The position numbers and the translations under genes are program-made. From contig NZ_FTNW01000007.1 of NCBI RefSeq assembly GCF_900156545.1, positions 1-64,000 on the forward strand: DNA of 64,000 nt, written 5' to 3'. Below the pieces are notes generated by a model, which was not told the DNA's origin, made no database searches, and saw nothing but the letters and a program-made list of their open reading frames with translations. The DNA is from Aquipseudomonas alcaligenes (GTDB lineage: Bacteria > Pseudomonadota > Gammaproteobacteria > Pseudomonadales > Pseudomonadaceae). Below, piece after piece: positions 22,336 through 30,585 of the stretch. The number at the start of each line of letters is the position of its first letter. Within the stretch, counting starts at the first letter, position 1.

Positions 22336-24981
22336 TCAGCAGTCCAGGGGATTGGCTTTTTCAGGGTCGATGCCGAACTTGGCGATGGCATCGGCCAGCA
22401 CCTTGGCTTCGATCTCGCCACGGTCGACCAGCGCTTCGAGCGCGGCCAGGACCACCCAGTAACGGTCTACCTCGAAGAAGTGACGCAGCTTCTTGCGGCT
22501 GTCGCTGCGGCCGAAGCCGTCGGTGCCGAGCACCTTGTACTCCTTGCTGGGTACCCACTGGCGCACCTGCTCGGCGAACAGCTTCATGTAGTCGGTCGAG
22601 GCAACCACCGGACCCTTGCGCCCGCTGAGGCATTCCTGGATGAACGCCTGCCTGGGCTTCTGCCCCGGATGCAGGCGGTTCCAGCGCTCCACGGCCAGGC
22701 CGTCGCGGCGCAGTTCGTTGAAGCTGGTGACGCTCCACACGTCCGAGCCGATGTTGAACTCGTCGCGGAGGATCTTCGCCGCCTCGCGCACTTCGCGCAG
22801 GATGGTGCCGGAGCCCAGCAGTTGTACGTGGTGGGCGGCTTCCTTCTTGTCTTCCTCGAGCAGGTACATGCCCTTGATGATGCCGTCCTCGGTACCGGCC
22901 GGCAGGGCCGGCTGCTGGTAGGACTCGTTCATCACGGTGATGTAGTAGAAGACGTTCTGCTGCTCCTCGATCATCTCCTTGATGCCGTGGCGGATGATCA
23001 CCGCCAGCTCGTAGCCGTAGGTCGGGTCGTAGGTGCGGCAGTTGGGGATGGTCGCGGCCATGATGTGGCTGTGGCCGTCCTCGTGCTGCAGGCCCTCGCC
23101 GTTCAGCGTGGTGCGGCCGGCGGTACCGCCGATCAGGAAGCCACGGGCACGGCTGTCGCCGGCGGCCCAGGCCAGGTCGCCGATGCGCTGGAAGCCGAAC
23201 ATCGAGTAGAAGATGTAGAACGGCAGCATCGGCTGGTTGTGCGTGGAGTAGGAAGTACCGGCGGCGATCCAGCTGGACATGGCGCCGGCCTCGTTGATGC
23301 CTTCCTCGAGGATCTGGCCCTTCTTGTCCTCGCGGTAGAACATCACCTGGTCCTTGTCGACCGGCTCATACAGCTGGCCGACCGAGGAGTAGATGCCGAG
23401 CTGGCGGAACATGCCTTCCATGCCGAAGGTGCGCGCCTCGTCCGGCACGATGGGCACGATGCGCGCACCCAGGTCCTTGTCCTTGACCAGCTGCGAGAGG
23501 ATGCGCACGAAGGCCATGGTGGTGGAGATGTCGCGGTCGCCGGTGCCGTCGAGGATGGCCTTGAGGGTCTCCAGCGGCGGGGTCGGAATGCTGAAGCTCT
23601 GCGTGCGGCGCTGCGGCACGAAGCCGCCAAGGGCCGCGCGGCGCTCGTGCAGGTACTTGTATTCCGGGCTGCCTGGCTCGGCCTTGACGAAGGGCAGGCT
23701 CTCCAGTTCGTCGTCCTTGACCGGGATGTCGAAGCGGTCGCGGAATTTCTTCAGGCTGTCGATATCGACTTTCTTGGTGTTGTGCGCGGTGTTCTTCGCT
23801 TCACCGGCGCCGGTGCCGTAGCCCTTGATGGTCTTGGCCAGGACCACGGTCGGCTGGCCTTTGTGGTTCACCGCCTGGTGGTAGGCCGCGTACATCTTGT
23901 ACGGGTCGTGGCCGCCGCGGTTGAGGTTCCAGATTTCCTGGTCGGAGAGATCCTTGACCATCTCCTTCAGCTCGGGGCTGTTGAAGAAGTGCTCTCGCAC
24001 GTAGGCCCCGTCCTTGGCCTTGTAGTTCTGGTACTCGCCATCGACCACTTCGTCCATGCGGCGCTGCAGCAGGCCGTCTTTGTCCTTGGCCAGCAGCGGG
24101 TCCCAGAAGCGGCCCCAGACCACCTTGTTGACGTTCCACTCGGCGCCACGGAACACGCCTTCCAGTTCCTGGATGATCTTGCCGTTGCCGCGCACCGGAC
24201 CGTCCAGGCGCTGCAGGTTGCAGTTGATGACGAAGATCAGGTTGTCCAGCTTCTCGCGGCCGGCCAGGGAGATGGCGCCGAGGGACTCCGGCTCGTCGCA
24301 CTCGCCGTCGCCCATGAAGCACCAGACCTTCTGCTTGCCGGCGGGGATGTAGCCGCGGCTCTCCAGGTACTTCATGAAGCGCGCCTGGTAGATCGCCTGG
24401 ATCGGGCCTAGGCCCATTGATACGGTGGGGAACTGCCAGAAGTCCGGCATCAGCCAGGGGTGCGGGTAGGAGGACAGACCCTTGCCGTCGACTTCGCGAC
24501 GGAAGTTGTTCATCTGCTCCTCGCTGATGCGGCCTTCGAGGAAGGCACGGGCGTAGATGCCGGGGCTGGCATGGCCCTGGAAGAAGATCAGGTCGCCGCC
24601 GTGCTCTTCGGTCGGCGCCTGGAAGAAGTAGTTAAAGCCGATGTCGTAGAGGGTCGCGCTGGAGGCAAAGCTGGAGATGTGACCGCCCAGGTCGGGGTCC
24701 TGCAGGTTGGTACGCATCACCATGGCCAGCGCGTTCCAGCGCACCAGCGAGCGGATCCGCCGCTCCATGAACAGGTCGCCCGGCATGCGGGCCTCATGGC
24801 CGACCGGGATGCTGTTGCGGTAGGGCGTGGTGATCGCATAGGGCAGCTGGGTGCCGCTACGGGTGGCCAGTTCGCCCATGCGGGTCAGCAGGTAGTGGGC
24901 GCGGTCTTCACCCTCCTTGTCGAGGACGGACTCGAGGGCGTCCAGCCATTCCTGGGTTTCGACGGGATCGAGGTCTTGCAT
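22336..24981 (-). CDS. aceE: Pyruvate dehydrogenase E1 component (homodimeric)
   Basis: 881 residues. It decarboxylates pyruvate with thiamine diphosphate and reductively acetylates the lipoyl arms of AceF. The ThDP motif is seen as FMGDGECDEPESLGAISLA (near residue 222) to NLIFVINCNLQ (near 255). Other signatures are SSFASSATLYDIGFN, PIVPDEARTFGMEGMFRQLGIY and GTAGRTTLNGEGLQHEDGHS. The open frame runs 107 codons further upstream, but ATG 24981 with GGAG 6 nt upstream gives the conserved start MQDLDPVETQEWLDALESVL and the usual 880-residue length. It is first in the aceE-aceF operon. Its 245-nt upstream region, shared with divergent glnE, contains a pair of palindromic sites. Confidence 0.96.
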   Translation of the reverse strand: MQDLDPVETQEWLDALESVLDKEGEDRAHYLLTRMGELATRSGTQLPYAITTPYRNSIPVGHEARMPGDLFMERRIRSLVRWNALAMVMRTNLQDPDLGGHISSFASSATLYDIGFNYFFQAPTEEHGGDLIFFQGHASPGIYARAFLEGRISEEQMNNFRREVDGKGLSSYPHPWLMPDFWQFPTVSMGLGPIQAIYQARFMKYLESRGYIPAGKQKVWCFMGDGECDEPESLGAISLAGREKLDNLIFVINCNLQRLDGPVRGNGKIIQELEGVFRGAEWNVNKVVWGRFWDPLLAKDKDGLLQRRMDEVVDGEYQNYKAKDGAYVREHFFNSPELKEMVKDLSDQEIWNLNRGGHDPYKMYAAYHQAVNHKGQPTVVLAKTIKGYGTGAGEAKNTAHNTKKVDIDSLKKFRDRFDIPVKDDELESLPFVKAEPGSPEYKYLHERRAALGGFVPQRRTQSFSIPTPPLETLKAILDGTGDRDISTTMAFVRILSQLVKDKDLGARIVPIVPDEARTFGMEGMFRQLGIYSSVGQLYEPVDKDQVMFYREDKKGQILEEGINEAGAMSSWIAAGTSYSTHNQPMLPFYIFYSMFGFQRIGDLAWAAGDSRARGFLIGGTAGRTTLNGEGLQHEDGHSHIMAATIPNCRTYDPTYGYELAVIIRHGIKEMIEEQQNVFYYITVMNESYQQPALPAGTEDGIIKGMYLLEEDKKEAAHHVQLLGSGTILREVREAAKILRDEFNIGSDVWSVTSFNELRRDGLAVERWNRLHPGQKPRQAFIQECLSGRKGPVVASTDYMKLFAEQVRQWVPSKEYKVLGTDGFGRSDSRKKLRHFFEVDRYWVVLAALEALVDRGEIEAKVLADAIAKFGIDPEKANPLDC

Positions 24982-25090
24982 GGCTTGCTCCAGGGCGGAA
25001 AGGCTTCCAGAATCGGAGGCCTGGGCTCGTGCACGCTTTTTGGGCGGGCTACGTGAAGTCGTGGTCGACCGCTGTGCTCGCGGTCGCTTT

Positions 25091-25105
25091 TGTAGTTTTA
25101 CTACA
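25091..25105. promoter_or_regulatory. Probable GntR/PdhR-type operator, site 1
   Basis: Palindrome TGTAGT-TTT-ACTACA with the GT-N3-AC centre typical of FadR/PdhR-subfamily GntR regulators. It is 110 nt upstream of aceE. Its mirror copy lies 53 bp away, about five helical turns, suggesting co-operative binding of a pyruvate- or acyl-responsive repressor. The regulator itself is not in the window. Confidence 0.55.
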
Positions 25106-25143
25106 TTTTCGATGCCGCCTGTAGAGTCCGGGACACATTCTTT

Positions 25144-25158
25144 AGTAGTAAAACTACA
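25144..25158. promoter_or_regulatory. Probable GntR/PdhR-type operator, site 2
   Basis: AGTAGTAAAACTACA matches the reverse complement of site 1 at 14 of 15 positions. It lies 67 nt upstream of glnE and 163 nt upstream of aceE. Confidence 0.52.
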
Positions 25159-25225
25159 GTTTTCTCTGGAAGGGCAGCGGCGCCTGGGTGAATTCGGGGC
25201 AGGCTGCCCGTCCCAAGGATAGACC

Positions 25226-28129
25226 ATGAGCCTGCCGCCACTGGCCGCCCTGCCGGCCCCTTTGCTGTCTCTTGCCGAACGTGCTTCGGCCCTGCTGCCC
25301 ACCGCCTGGCCGGCTGAGCGCGTGCAGGCGTTGCGGCGCAGCTGTGCGCTCAGCGACTTCGTTCACGAACAGGTCGTGCGTGACCCGCAGCTGCTGGCCG
25401 AGCTGGGCGAGAGTGGCGATCTGGAGCGTCGTTTCGCCGCCGGCGAGCTGCGCGGGCAGCTGCAGGCCCTGCTGGCCGACTGTCCCGACGAGGACGAGCT
25501 GGGCCGCCGCCTGCGCCGTTTCCGCAACCGCCAGCAGGTGCGCATCATCTGGCGCGACCTGAACCGTCTGGCCTGTCTGGCCGAGACCTGTGGCGACCTT
25601 TCCGACCTGGCCGATGCCTGCATCGACGGCGCTTACCAGTGGCTCTACCCGCGCCACTGCGAGCAGTTCGGTACGCCGATCGGCCACCGCAGCGGCCAGC
25701 CGCAGCATCTGGTGATCCTCGGCATGGGCAAGCTCGGCGCCCATGAGCTCAACCTGTCGTCGGACATCGACCTGATCTTCGGCTACTCCGAGGGCGGCGA
25801 GACGGAGGGCGTGAAGCGCTCGCTGGACAACCAGGAGTTCTTCATCCGCCTGGGGCAGCGGTTGATCAAGGCGCTGGACGCCATCACCGTCGAGGGTTTC
25901 GTGTTCCGCGTCGACATGCGCCTGCGCCCCTATGGCTCGGCTGGCGCTCTGGTGCTCAGTTTCAACGCGCTGGAGCAGTACTACCAGGACCAGGGGCGCG
26001 ACTGGGAGCGCTACGCCATGATCAAGGCGCGCGTGGTCGGCGGCGACCAGGTCGCCGGCAAGCAGCTGCTGGAGATGCTGCGGCCCTTCGTCTATCGCCG
26101 CTACCTGGATTTCTCCGCGATCGAGGCGCTGCGCGCCATGAAGCAGCTGATCCAGCAGGAAGTGCGGCGCAAGGGCATGAGCGACAACGTCAAGCTCGGC
26201 TCCGGTGGCATCCGCGAGGTGGAATTCATCGCCCAGGCCTTCCAGCTGATCCACGGCGGTCGTGATCTCAGCCTGCAGCAGCGGCCGCTGCTCAAGGTGC
26301 TGGATACCCTGGAGGGTCAGGGCTACCTGCCGCCGCCGATCATCGCCGAGATGAAGGAAGGTTACGAGTTCCTGCGCTACACCGAGCACGCCCTGCAGGC
26401 CATTGGCGACCGCCAGACGCAGATGCTGCCGGACAACGACCTCGACCGCGCGCGGGTGGCCTGCATCATGGGCTTTGCCGACTGGGCGAGCTTCCATGAG
26501 CGCCTGATGTACTGGCGCGGACGCATCGAGTGGCATTTCCGCCAGGTCATCGCCGACCCGGACGAGGAGGAGGGTGGCGAGGCGGAAACCTGCGTCGGCG
26601 GCGAGTGGCTGCCGCTGTGGGAAGAGGCGCTGGAGCCGGACATGGCCGAGCGCCAGCTGGCCGAGGCCGGCTTCCGCGAACCGTCGGCCGCCCTCAAACG
26701 CCTGATCGACCTGCGCGGCGGCAATCAGGTACGCACCATGCAGCGCCTCGGGCGCGAGCGCCTGGATGCCTTCGTGCCGCGCCTGCTGGCGCAGGCGGTG
26801 GAGCACGCCGATCCGGACCTGGTGCTGGAGCGCGTGTTGCCGCTGGTGGAGGCGGTGGCGCGGCGTTCGGCCTACCTGGTACTGCTCACGGAGAATCCCG
26901 GCGCCCTGCAGCGGCTGATGACGCTGTGTGCGGCCAGCCCGTGGATCGCCGAGCAGATCACCCGCTTCCCGCTGCTGCTCGACGAACTGCTCAACGAGGG
27001 ACGCCTGTTCAAGCCGCCGCTGGCGCCGGAGCTGGCGGCCGAACTGCGCGAACGGCTGACGCGCATTCCCGAGGACGACCTGGAACAGCAGATGGAGGCC
27101 CTGCGCCACTTCAAGCTGGCGCACGGCCTGCGCGTGGCAGCGTCGGAGATCGCCGGCACCCTGCCGCTGATGAAGGTCTCGGATTACCTGACCTGGCTGG
27201 CCGAGGCCATCCTCGACCAGGTGCTGGCCCTGGCCTGGCGCCAGACCGTGGCCAAATACGGCAATCCGCGGCGTGCCGACGGCAGCCTGTGCGATCCGGA
27301 CTTCATCATCGTCGGCTACGGCAAGGTCGGCGGCCTGGAGTTTGGCCATGGTTCGGACCTGGACCTGGTATTTATCCACGACGGCGACTCGCAGGCCGAG
27401 ACCGATGGCGCCAAGCCTATCGACGGCGCACAGTTCTTCGCCCGCCTGGGCCAGCGCATCATTCACCTGCTGACCACCCAGACCACCTCCGGCCAGCTCT
27501 ACGAGGTGGATATGCGCCTGCGGCCCTCGGGGGCGGCGGGCCTGCTGGTCAGCTCGCTGGCCGCCTTCCAGCGCTACCAGAAGAACGAAGCCTGGACCTG
27601 GGAGCACCAGGCGCTGGTGCGTGCTCGCGTGCTGACCGGCTGCGCCCGGGTGGCCGAAGGCTTCGAGCGGGTGCGTGCGACCATTCTCGAACGTTCGCGC
27701 GATCTGCCCAAGCTGCAGGCCGAGGTCAGCGAGATGCGCGCCAAGATGCGCGACAACCTGGGCAGCCGCGAAACCGCCGCCGGCACTGGGGCGAACGCCT
27801 TCGATGCGGCGACTTCCTTCGATCTGAAGCAGGACGCCGGAGGTATCGTCGATATTGAATTTATGGTGCAATACGCGGCCCTGGCGTGGTCGGGGCAGCA
27901 TCCGGAGCTGCACCGCTACACCGACAACATCCGCATTCTCGATGGCCTGCGCGATGTCGGGCTGCTGCCCGCCGCGGACGTCGAGCTGCTGCAGGAGGCC
28001 TACAAGGCCTACCGCTCCGCCGCCCACCGGCAGGCGTTGCAGAAGCAGCCGGGCAAGGTCGGTGGCGACCAGTTCGCCGAGGAGCGGCGCAGCGTGATGC
28101 GCCTGTGGCGCGAGCTGGGCCTGAACTGA
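25226..28129 (+). CDS. glnE: Glutamine synthetase adenylyltransferase/deadenylase
   Basis: 967 residues. This bifunctional enzyme adds AMP to, or removes it from, a Tyr of glutamine synthetase in response to PII and glutamine, setting nitrogen assimilation. Two nucleotidyltransferase domains are obvious. The N-terminal (deadenylase) one has GMGKLGAHELNLSSDIDLIF near residue 168, and the C-terminal (adenylase) one has GYGKVGGLEFGHGSDLDLVF near residue 695. A regulatory helical linker lies between them. The start ATG 25226 follows AAGGAT. It lies 28 nt upstream of ilvE on the same strand, as in PAO1, and could be co-transcribed with it. Confidence 0.96.
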   Translation: MSLPPLAALPAPLLSLAERASALLPTAWPAERVQALRRSCALSDFVHEQVVRDPQLLAELGESGDLERRFAAGELRGQLQALLADCPDEDELGRRLRRFRNRQQVRIIWRDLNRLACLAETCGDLSDLADACIDGAYQWLYPRHCEQFGTPIGHRSGQPQHLVILGMGKLGAHELNLSSDIDLIFGYSEGGETEGVKRSLDNQEFFIRLGQRLIKALDAITVEGFVFRVDMRLRPYGSAGALVLSFNALEQYYQDQGRDWERYAMIKARVVGGDQVAGKQLLEMLRPFVYRRYLDFSAIEALRAMKQLIQQEVRRKGMSDNVKLGSGGIREVEFIAQAFQLIHGGRDLSLQQRPLLKVLDTLEGQGYLPPPIIAEMKEGYEFLRYTEHALQAIGDRQTQMLPDNDLDRARVACIMGFADWASFHERLMYWRGRIEWHFRQVIADPDEEEGGEAETCVGGEWLPLWEEALEPDMAERQLAEAGFREPSAALKRLIDLRGGNQVRTMQRLGRERLDAFVPRLLAQAVEHADPDLVLERVLPLVEAVARRSAYLVLLTENPGALQRLMTLCAASPWIAEQITRFPLLLDELLNEGRLFKPPLAPELAAELRERLTRIPEDDLEQQMEALRHFKLAHGLRVAASEIAGTLPLMKVSDYLTWLAEAILDQVLALAWRQTVAKYGNPRRADGSLCDPDFIIVGYGKVGGLEFGHGSDLDLVFIHDGDSQAETDGAKPIDGAQFFARLGQRIIHLLTTQTTSGQLYEVDMRLRPSGAAGLLVSSLAAFQRYQKNEAWTWEHQALVRARVLTGCARVAEGFERVRATILERSRDLPKLQAEVSEMRAKMRDNLGSRETAAGTGANAFDAATSFDLKQDAGGIVDIEFMVQYAALAWSGQHPELHRYTDNIRILDGLRDVGLLPAADVELLQEAYKAYRSAAHRQALQKQPGKVGGDQFAEERRSVMRLWRELGLN

Positions 28130-28157
28130 ACGAAACGAATCCTGAGGAGTGGCAAAG

Positions 28158-29081
28158 ATGTCGATGTCCGACCGTGATGGCGTGATCTGGTACGACGGCG
28201 AGCTGGTGCAGTGGCGCGACGCCACCACCCACGTACTGACCCACACCCTGCACTACGGCATGGGCGTGTTCGAGGGCGTGCGTGCCTACAACACCCCGGA
28301 CGGCACCGCCATCTTCCGCCTGCAGGCGCACACCGATCGCCTGTTCGACTCGGCGCACATCTTCAACATGCAGATCCCCTTCTCCAAGGAAGAGATCAAC
28401 GAGGCGCAGCGCGCCGCGGTCCGTGAGAACGGCCTGGAAAGCGCCTACCTGCGTCCGATGGTGTTCTTCGGCAGCGAAGGCATGGGCCTGCGCGCCTCGG
28501 GCCTCAAGGTGCACGTGATCGTCGCCGCCTGGAACTGGGGCGCCTACATGGGCGAGGAAGCGCTGCAGAGCGGCATCAAGGTGCGCACCAGCTCCTATAC
28601 CCGCCACCACGTCAACATCTCCATGACCCGCGCCAAGGCCAACGGCAACTACATCAACTCGATGCTGGCCCTGCAGGAAGCCATCTCCGGCGGCGCTGAC
28701 GAGGCCATGCTGCTGGACCCGGAAGGCTACGTGGCCGAAGGCTCCGGCGAGAACATCTTCCTGGTCAAGGACGGCGTGGTGTACACCCCGGAAGTGACCT
28801 CCTGCCTGAACGGCATCACGCGCAGCACCATTTTGACTTTGGCTGCCGAGCACGGCATCAAGGTGGTGGAGAAGCGCATCACCCGCGACGAGGTGTACAT
28901 CGCCGACGAGGCCTTCTTCACCGGCACCGCCGCCGAAGTCACGCCGATCCGCGAAGTGGATGGCCGCCAGATCGGCGCCGGTCGTCGCGGCCCGGTCACC
29001 GAGAAGCTGCAAAAGGCCTACTTCGACCTGGTCACCGGCAAGACCAGCGCCCACGCCGAGTGGCGCACGCTGGTTAAGTAA
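28158..29081 (+). CDS. ilvE: Branched-chain amino acid aminotransferase
   Basis: 307-residue PLP enzyme of fold type IV that makes valine, leucine and isoleucine from their 2-oxo acids using glutamate. Signatures: GVIWYDGELVQWRDAT at the N terminus, HYGMGVFEGVRAY, the catalytic lysine in MTRAKANGNYINSM near residue 160, and the PLP phosphate/cofactor segment LLDPEGYVAEGSGENIFLV. A GTG lies 9 nt upstream in frame, but ATG 28158 has GAGGAG 8 nt upstream and gives MSMSDRDGVIWYDG as in homologues. It is followed by the structured repeat at 29104 and then the LPS core genes. Confidence 0.96.
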   Translation: MSMSDRDGVIWYDGELVQWRDATTHVLTHTLHYGMGVFEGVRAYNTPDGTAIFRLQAHTDRLFDSAHIFNMQIPFSKEEINEAQRAAVRENGLESAYLRPMVFFGSEGMGLRASGLKVHVIVAAWNWGAYMGEEALQSGIKVRTSSYTRHHVNISMTRAKANGNYINSMLALQEAISGGADEAMLLDPEGYVAEGSGENIFLVKDGVVYTPEVTSCLNGITRSTILTLAAEHGIKVVEKRITRDEVYIADEAFFTGTAAEVTPIREVDGRQIGAGRRGPVTEKLQKAYFDLVTGKTSAHAEWRTLVK

Positions 29082-29103
29082 GGCAGTCGTCAAGGGACAT
29101 GAC

Positions 29104-29268
29104 GGGGAGGCTCCAAGGGCCTGCCTAGGATCTTGCGAGCTAGGGACGGGCTAGGCGGAAGAGGGCCGAGGGCGCGGAGTTTACACAGGGTAAATGAGCA
29201 CCCGAGGCCCTCTTCCAACGACGCATGACCGACGCGCAGCAGATCCTAGGTAGGCCCTGAGCCTCCTC
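29104..29268. repeat. Structured foldback element A (ilvE-waaF gap)
   Basis: Nearly the whole ilvE-waaF gap is self-complementary. The outer stem pairs 29104-29133 with 29241-29268, about 28 pairs with two single-base bulges and G.U wobbles. Inside it are a small CTAG-GGACGGG-CTAG hairpin (29140-29154) and an inner stem GAAGAGGGCC (29158-29167) with GGCCCTCTTC (29206-29215). At the tip is TTTAC-ACAGG-GTAAA (29180-29194), followed by TGAGCAC. Shared blocks with element B at 39301 are GCGAGCTAG...GGGCTAGGCG, GGAGTTTAC...GGTAAATGAGCAC and CAACGACGC...CAGC. It has no coding capacity and may be a non-autonomous dispersed element or an RNA structure. Confidence 0.7.
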
Positions 29269-29287
29269 GGTCGTTTCTGGAAAGAGC

Positions 29288-30319
29288 ATGAAAATACTGA
29301 TCGTGGGGCCCAGCTGGGTCGGTGACATGGTGATGGCGCAGACCCTGTTCGTCTGCCTCAAGCAGCGCCATCCCGGCTGCGAGATCGACGTGCTGGCGCC
29401 CGAGTGGAGTCGGCCGATCCTCGAACGCATGCCCGAAGTGCGCGCGGCGCTGAGCTTCCCGCTCGGCCATGGCGTGCTCGACCTCGCCACCCGCCGGCGC
29501 ATCGGCCAGTCGCTGGCCGGCCAGTATGATCAGGCGATCCTGCTGCCCAACTCGCTGAAATCCGCGCTGGTGCCGTTCTTTGCCAAGGTGCCCACGCGCA
29601 CCGGCTGGAAGGGCGAGATGCGCTATGGCCTGCTCAACGACATCCGCAAGCTCGACAAGGAGCGCCTGCCGCTGATGATCGAGCGCTTCATGGCGCTGGC
29701 TTATGAAGCGGGCGCCGAGCTTCCCAAGCCCTACCCGCAGCCGCGCCTGGTGATCGACGAGGCCTGCCGCGCCGCCGCCCTGGCCAAGTTCGGCCTGAGC
29801 CTGGATCGCCCGGTGCTGGCCCTGTGCCCTGGTGCCGAGTTCGGCGAGGCCAAGCGCTGGCCGGTGGAGCACTACGCCAAGGTCGCCGAGATCAAGATCC
29901 GCGCCGGCTGGCAGGTGTGGATGTTCGGCTCGAAGAATGACCACCCCGGCTGCGAGGCGATCCGCGAGCGCCTGATCCCGGGGTTGCGCGAAGAAAGCGT
30001 GAACCTGGCCGGCGAGACCAGCCTGGCCGAGGCCATCGACCTGCTCTCTGCTGCCACCGCCGTGGTGTCCAACGACTCCGGCCTGATGCACGTGGCCGCT
30101 GCGCTGAATCGCCCGCTGGTGGCGGTGTACGGCTCGACCTCGCCGCAGTTCACCCCGCCGCTGGCCGACCAGGTGGAGATCGTCCGCCTGGGCCTCGATT
30201 GCAGCCCCTGCTTCGAGCGTACCTGCCGCTTCGGTCACTACAACTGCCTGCGCGAGCTCAAGCCGCGCCCGGTGATCGAGGCGCTGGACCGCCTGGTCGC
30301 CGACCCGGTCGAGGTGTAG
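29288..30319 (+). CDS. waaF: ADP-heptose--LPS heptosyltransferase II
   Basis: 343-residue GT9 enzyme that adds the second L-glycero-D-manno-heptose to the LPS inner core at the cytoplasmic membrane. The N terminus MKILIVGPSWVGDMVMAQTL and the acceptor-side GWKGEMRYGLLND are the WaaF signatures. The donor site has LCPGAEFGEAKRWPVEHYA (residues about 178-196), VVSNDSGLMHVAAAL (about 258-272), GSTSPQFTPPL, and the C-terminal CSPCFERTCRFGHYNCL cysteine cluster. GGAAAG precedes the ATG. It is first of the LPS core gene run, sitting between structured elements A and C. Confidence 0.95.
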   Translation: MKILIVGPSWVGDMVMAQTLFVCLKQRHPGCEIDVLAPEWSRPILERMPEVRAALSFPLGHGVLDLATRRRIGQSLAGQYDQAILLPNSLKSALVPFFAKVPTRTGWKGEMRYGLLNDIRKLDKERLPLMIERFMALAYEAGAELPKPYPQPRLVIDEACRAAALAKFGLSLDRPVLALCPGAEFGEAKRWPVEHYAKVAEIKIRAGWQVWMFGSKNDHPGCEAIRERLIPGLREESVNLAGETSLAEAIDLLSAATAVVSNDSGLMHVAAALNRPLVAVYGSTSPQFTPPLADQVEIVRLGLDCSPCFERTCRFGHYNCLRELKPRPVIEALDRLVADPVEV

Positions 30320-30581
30320 GTCGTGCTCGCGATAAATGACGCGCCGCGCCGTCGCCCCGGGGAGCGCAAGTCTAGGAATGAGGAGAGAAGTTTGGTTATT
30401 CCAAATGAGCGACGAATGACGCTGGATTGCGCTCCCCGGGGCACGGCCCTTCGGGTTGGCGCTGTGAGTGTGCCATGCGTTGTTGCGGGACTTGCCGAGG
30501 GAATGACCATCGCCTGCGTCCCGCGCCTAGCCTGGCGCACTCACAGCGCCAACGCGGCGTGTCATTTGTCGTGAGCACGAC
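30320..30581. repeat. Structured multi-branched foldback element C (waaF-waaC gap)
   Basis: It starts 1 nt after the waaF stop and ends 4 nt before the waaC ATG. Outer stem: 30320-30348 with 30553-30581, 29 positions of which three are G.U wobbles and none mismatched. Arm 1: CCGT/ACGG, then 15 perfect pairs CCCCGGGGAGCGCAA (30355-30369) with TTGCGCTCCCCGGGG (30427-30441), ending in TTTGG-TTATT-CCAAA (30391-30405). A CC-UUCG-GG tetraloop hairpin follows (30448-30455). Arm 2: 30455-30475 with 30533-30553, 21 pairs with one G.U, capped by GCGGGAC/GTCCCGC. Its arm-1 tip (AGTTTGG...CCAAATGAGC) resembles the tips of elements A and B. Confidence 0.75.
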
Positions 30582-30585
30582 CTCT

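Noticed and set aside
22480..24411. 643-residue open frame opposite aceE
   Set aside because: Composition is typical of antisense frames, and aceE is certain on the other strand.
25154..28246. 1030-residue open frame opposite glnE
   Set aside because: It mirrors glnE almost exactly, has no family motif and is rich in His, Gln, Arg and Ala. This is the usual antisense shadow of a GC-rich gene.
30427..30585. 53-codon N-terminal extension of waaC
   Set aside because: The extension runs through the structured element and is Arg/Cys-rich nonsense; WaaC homologues start at MRVLLIKTSSLGD.
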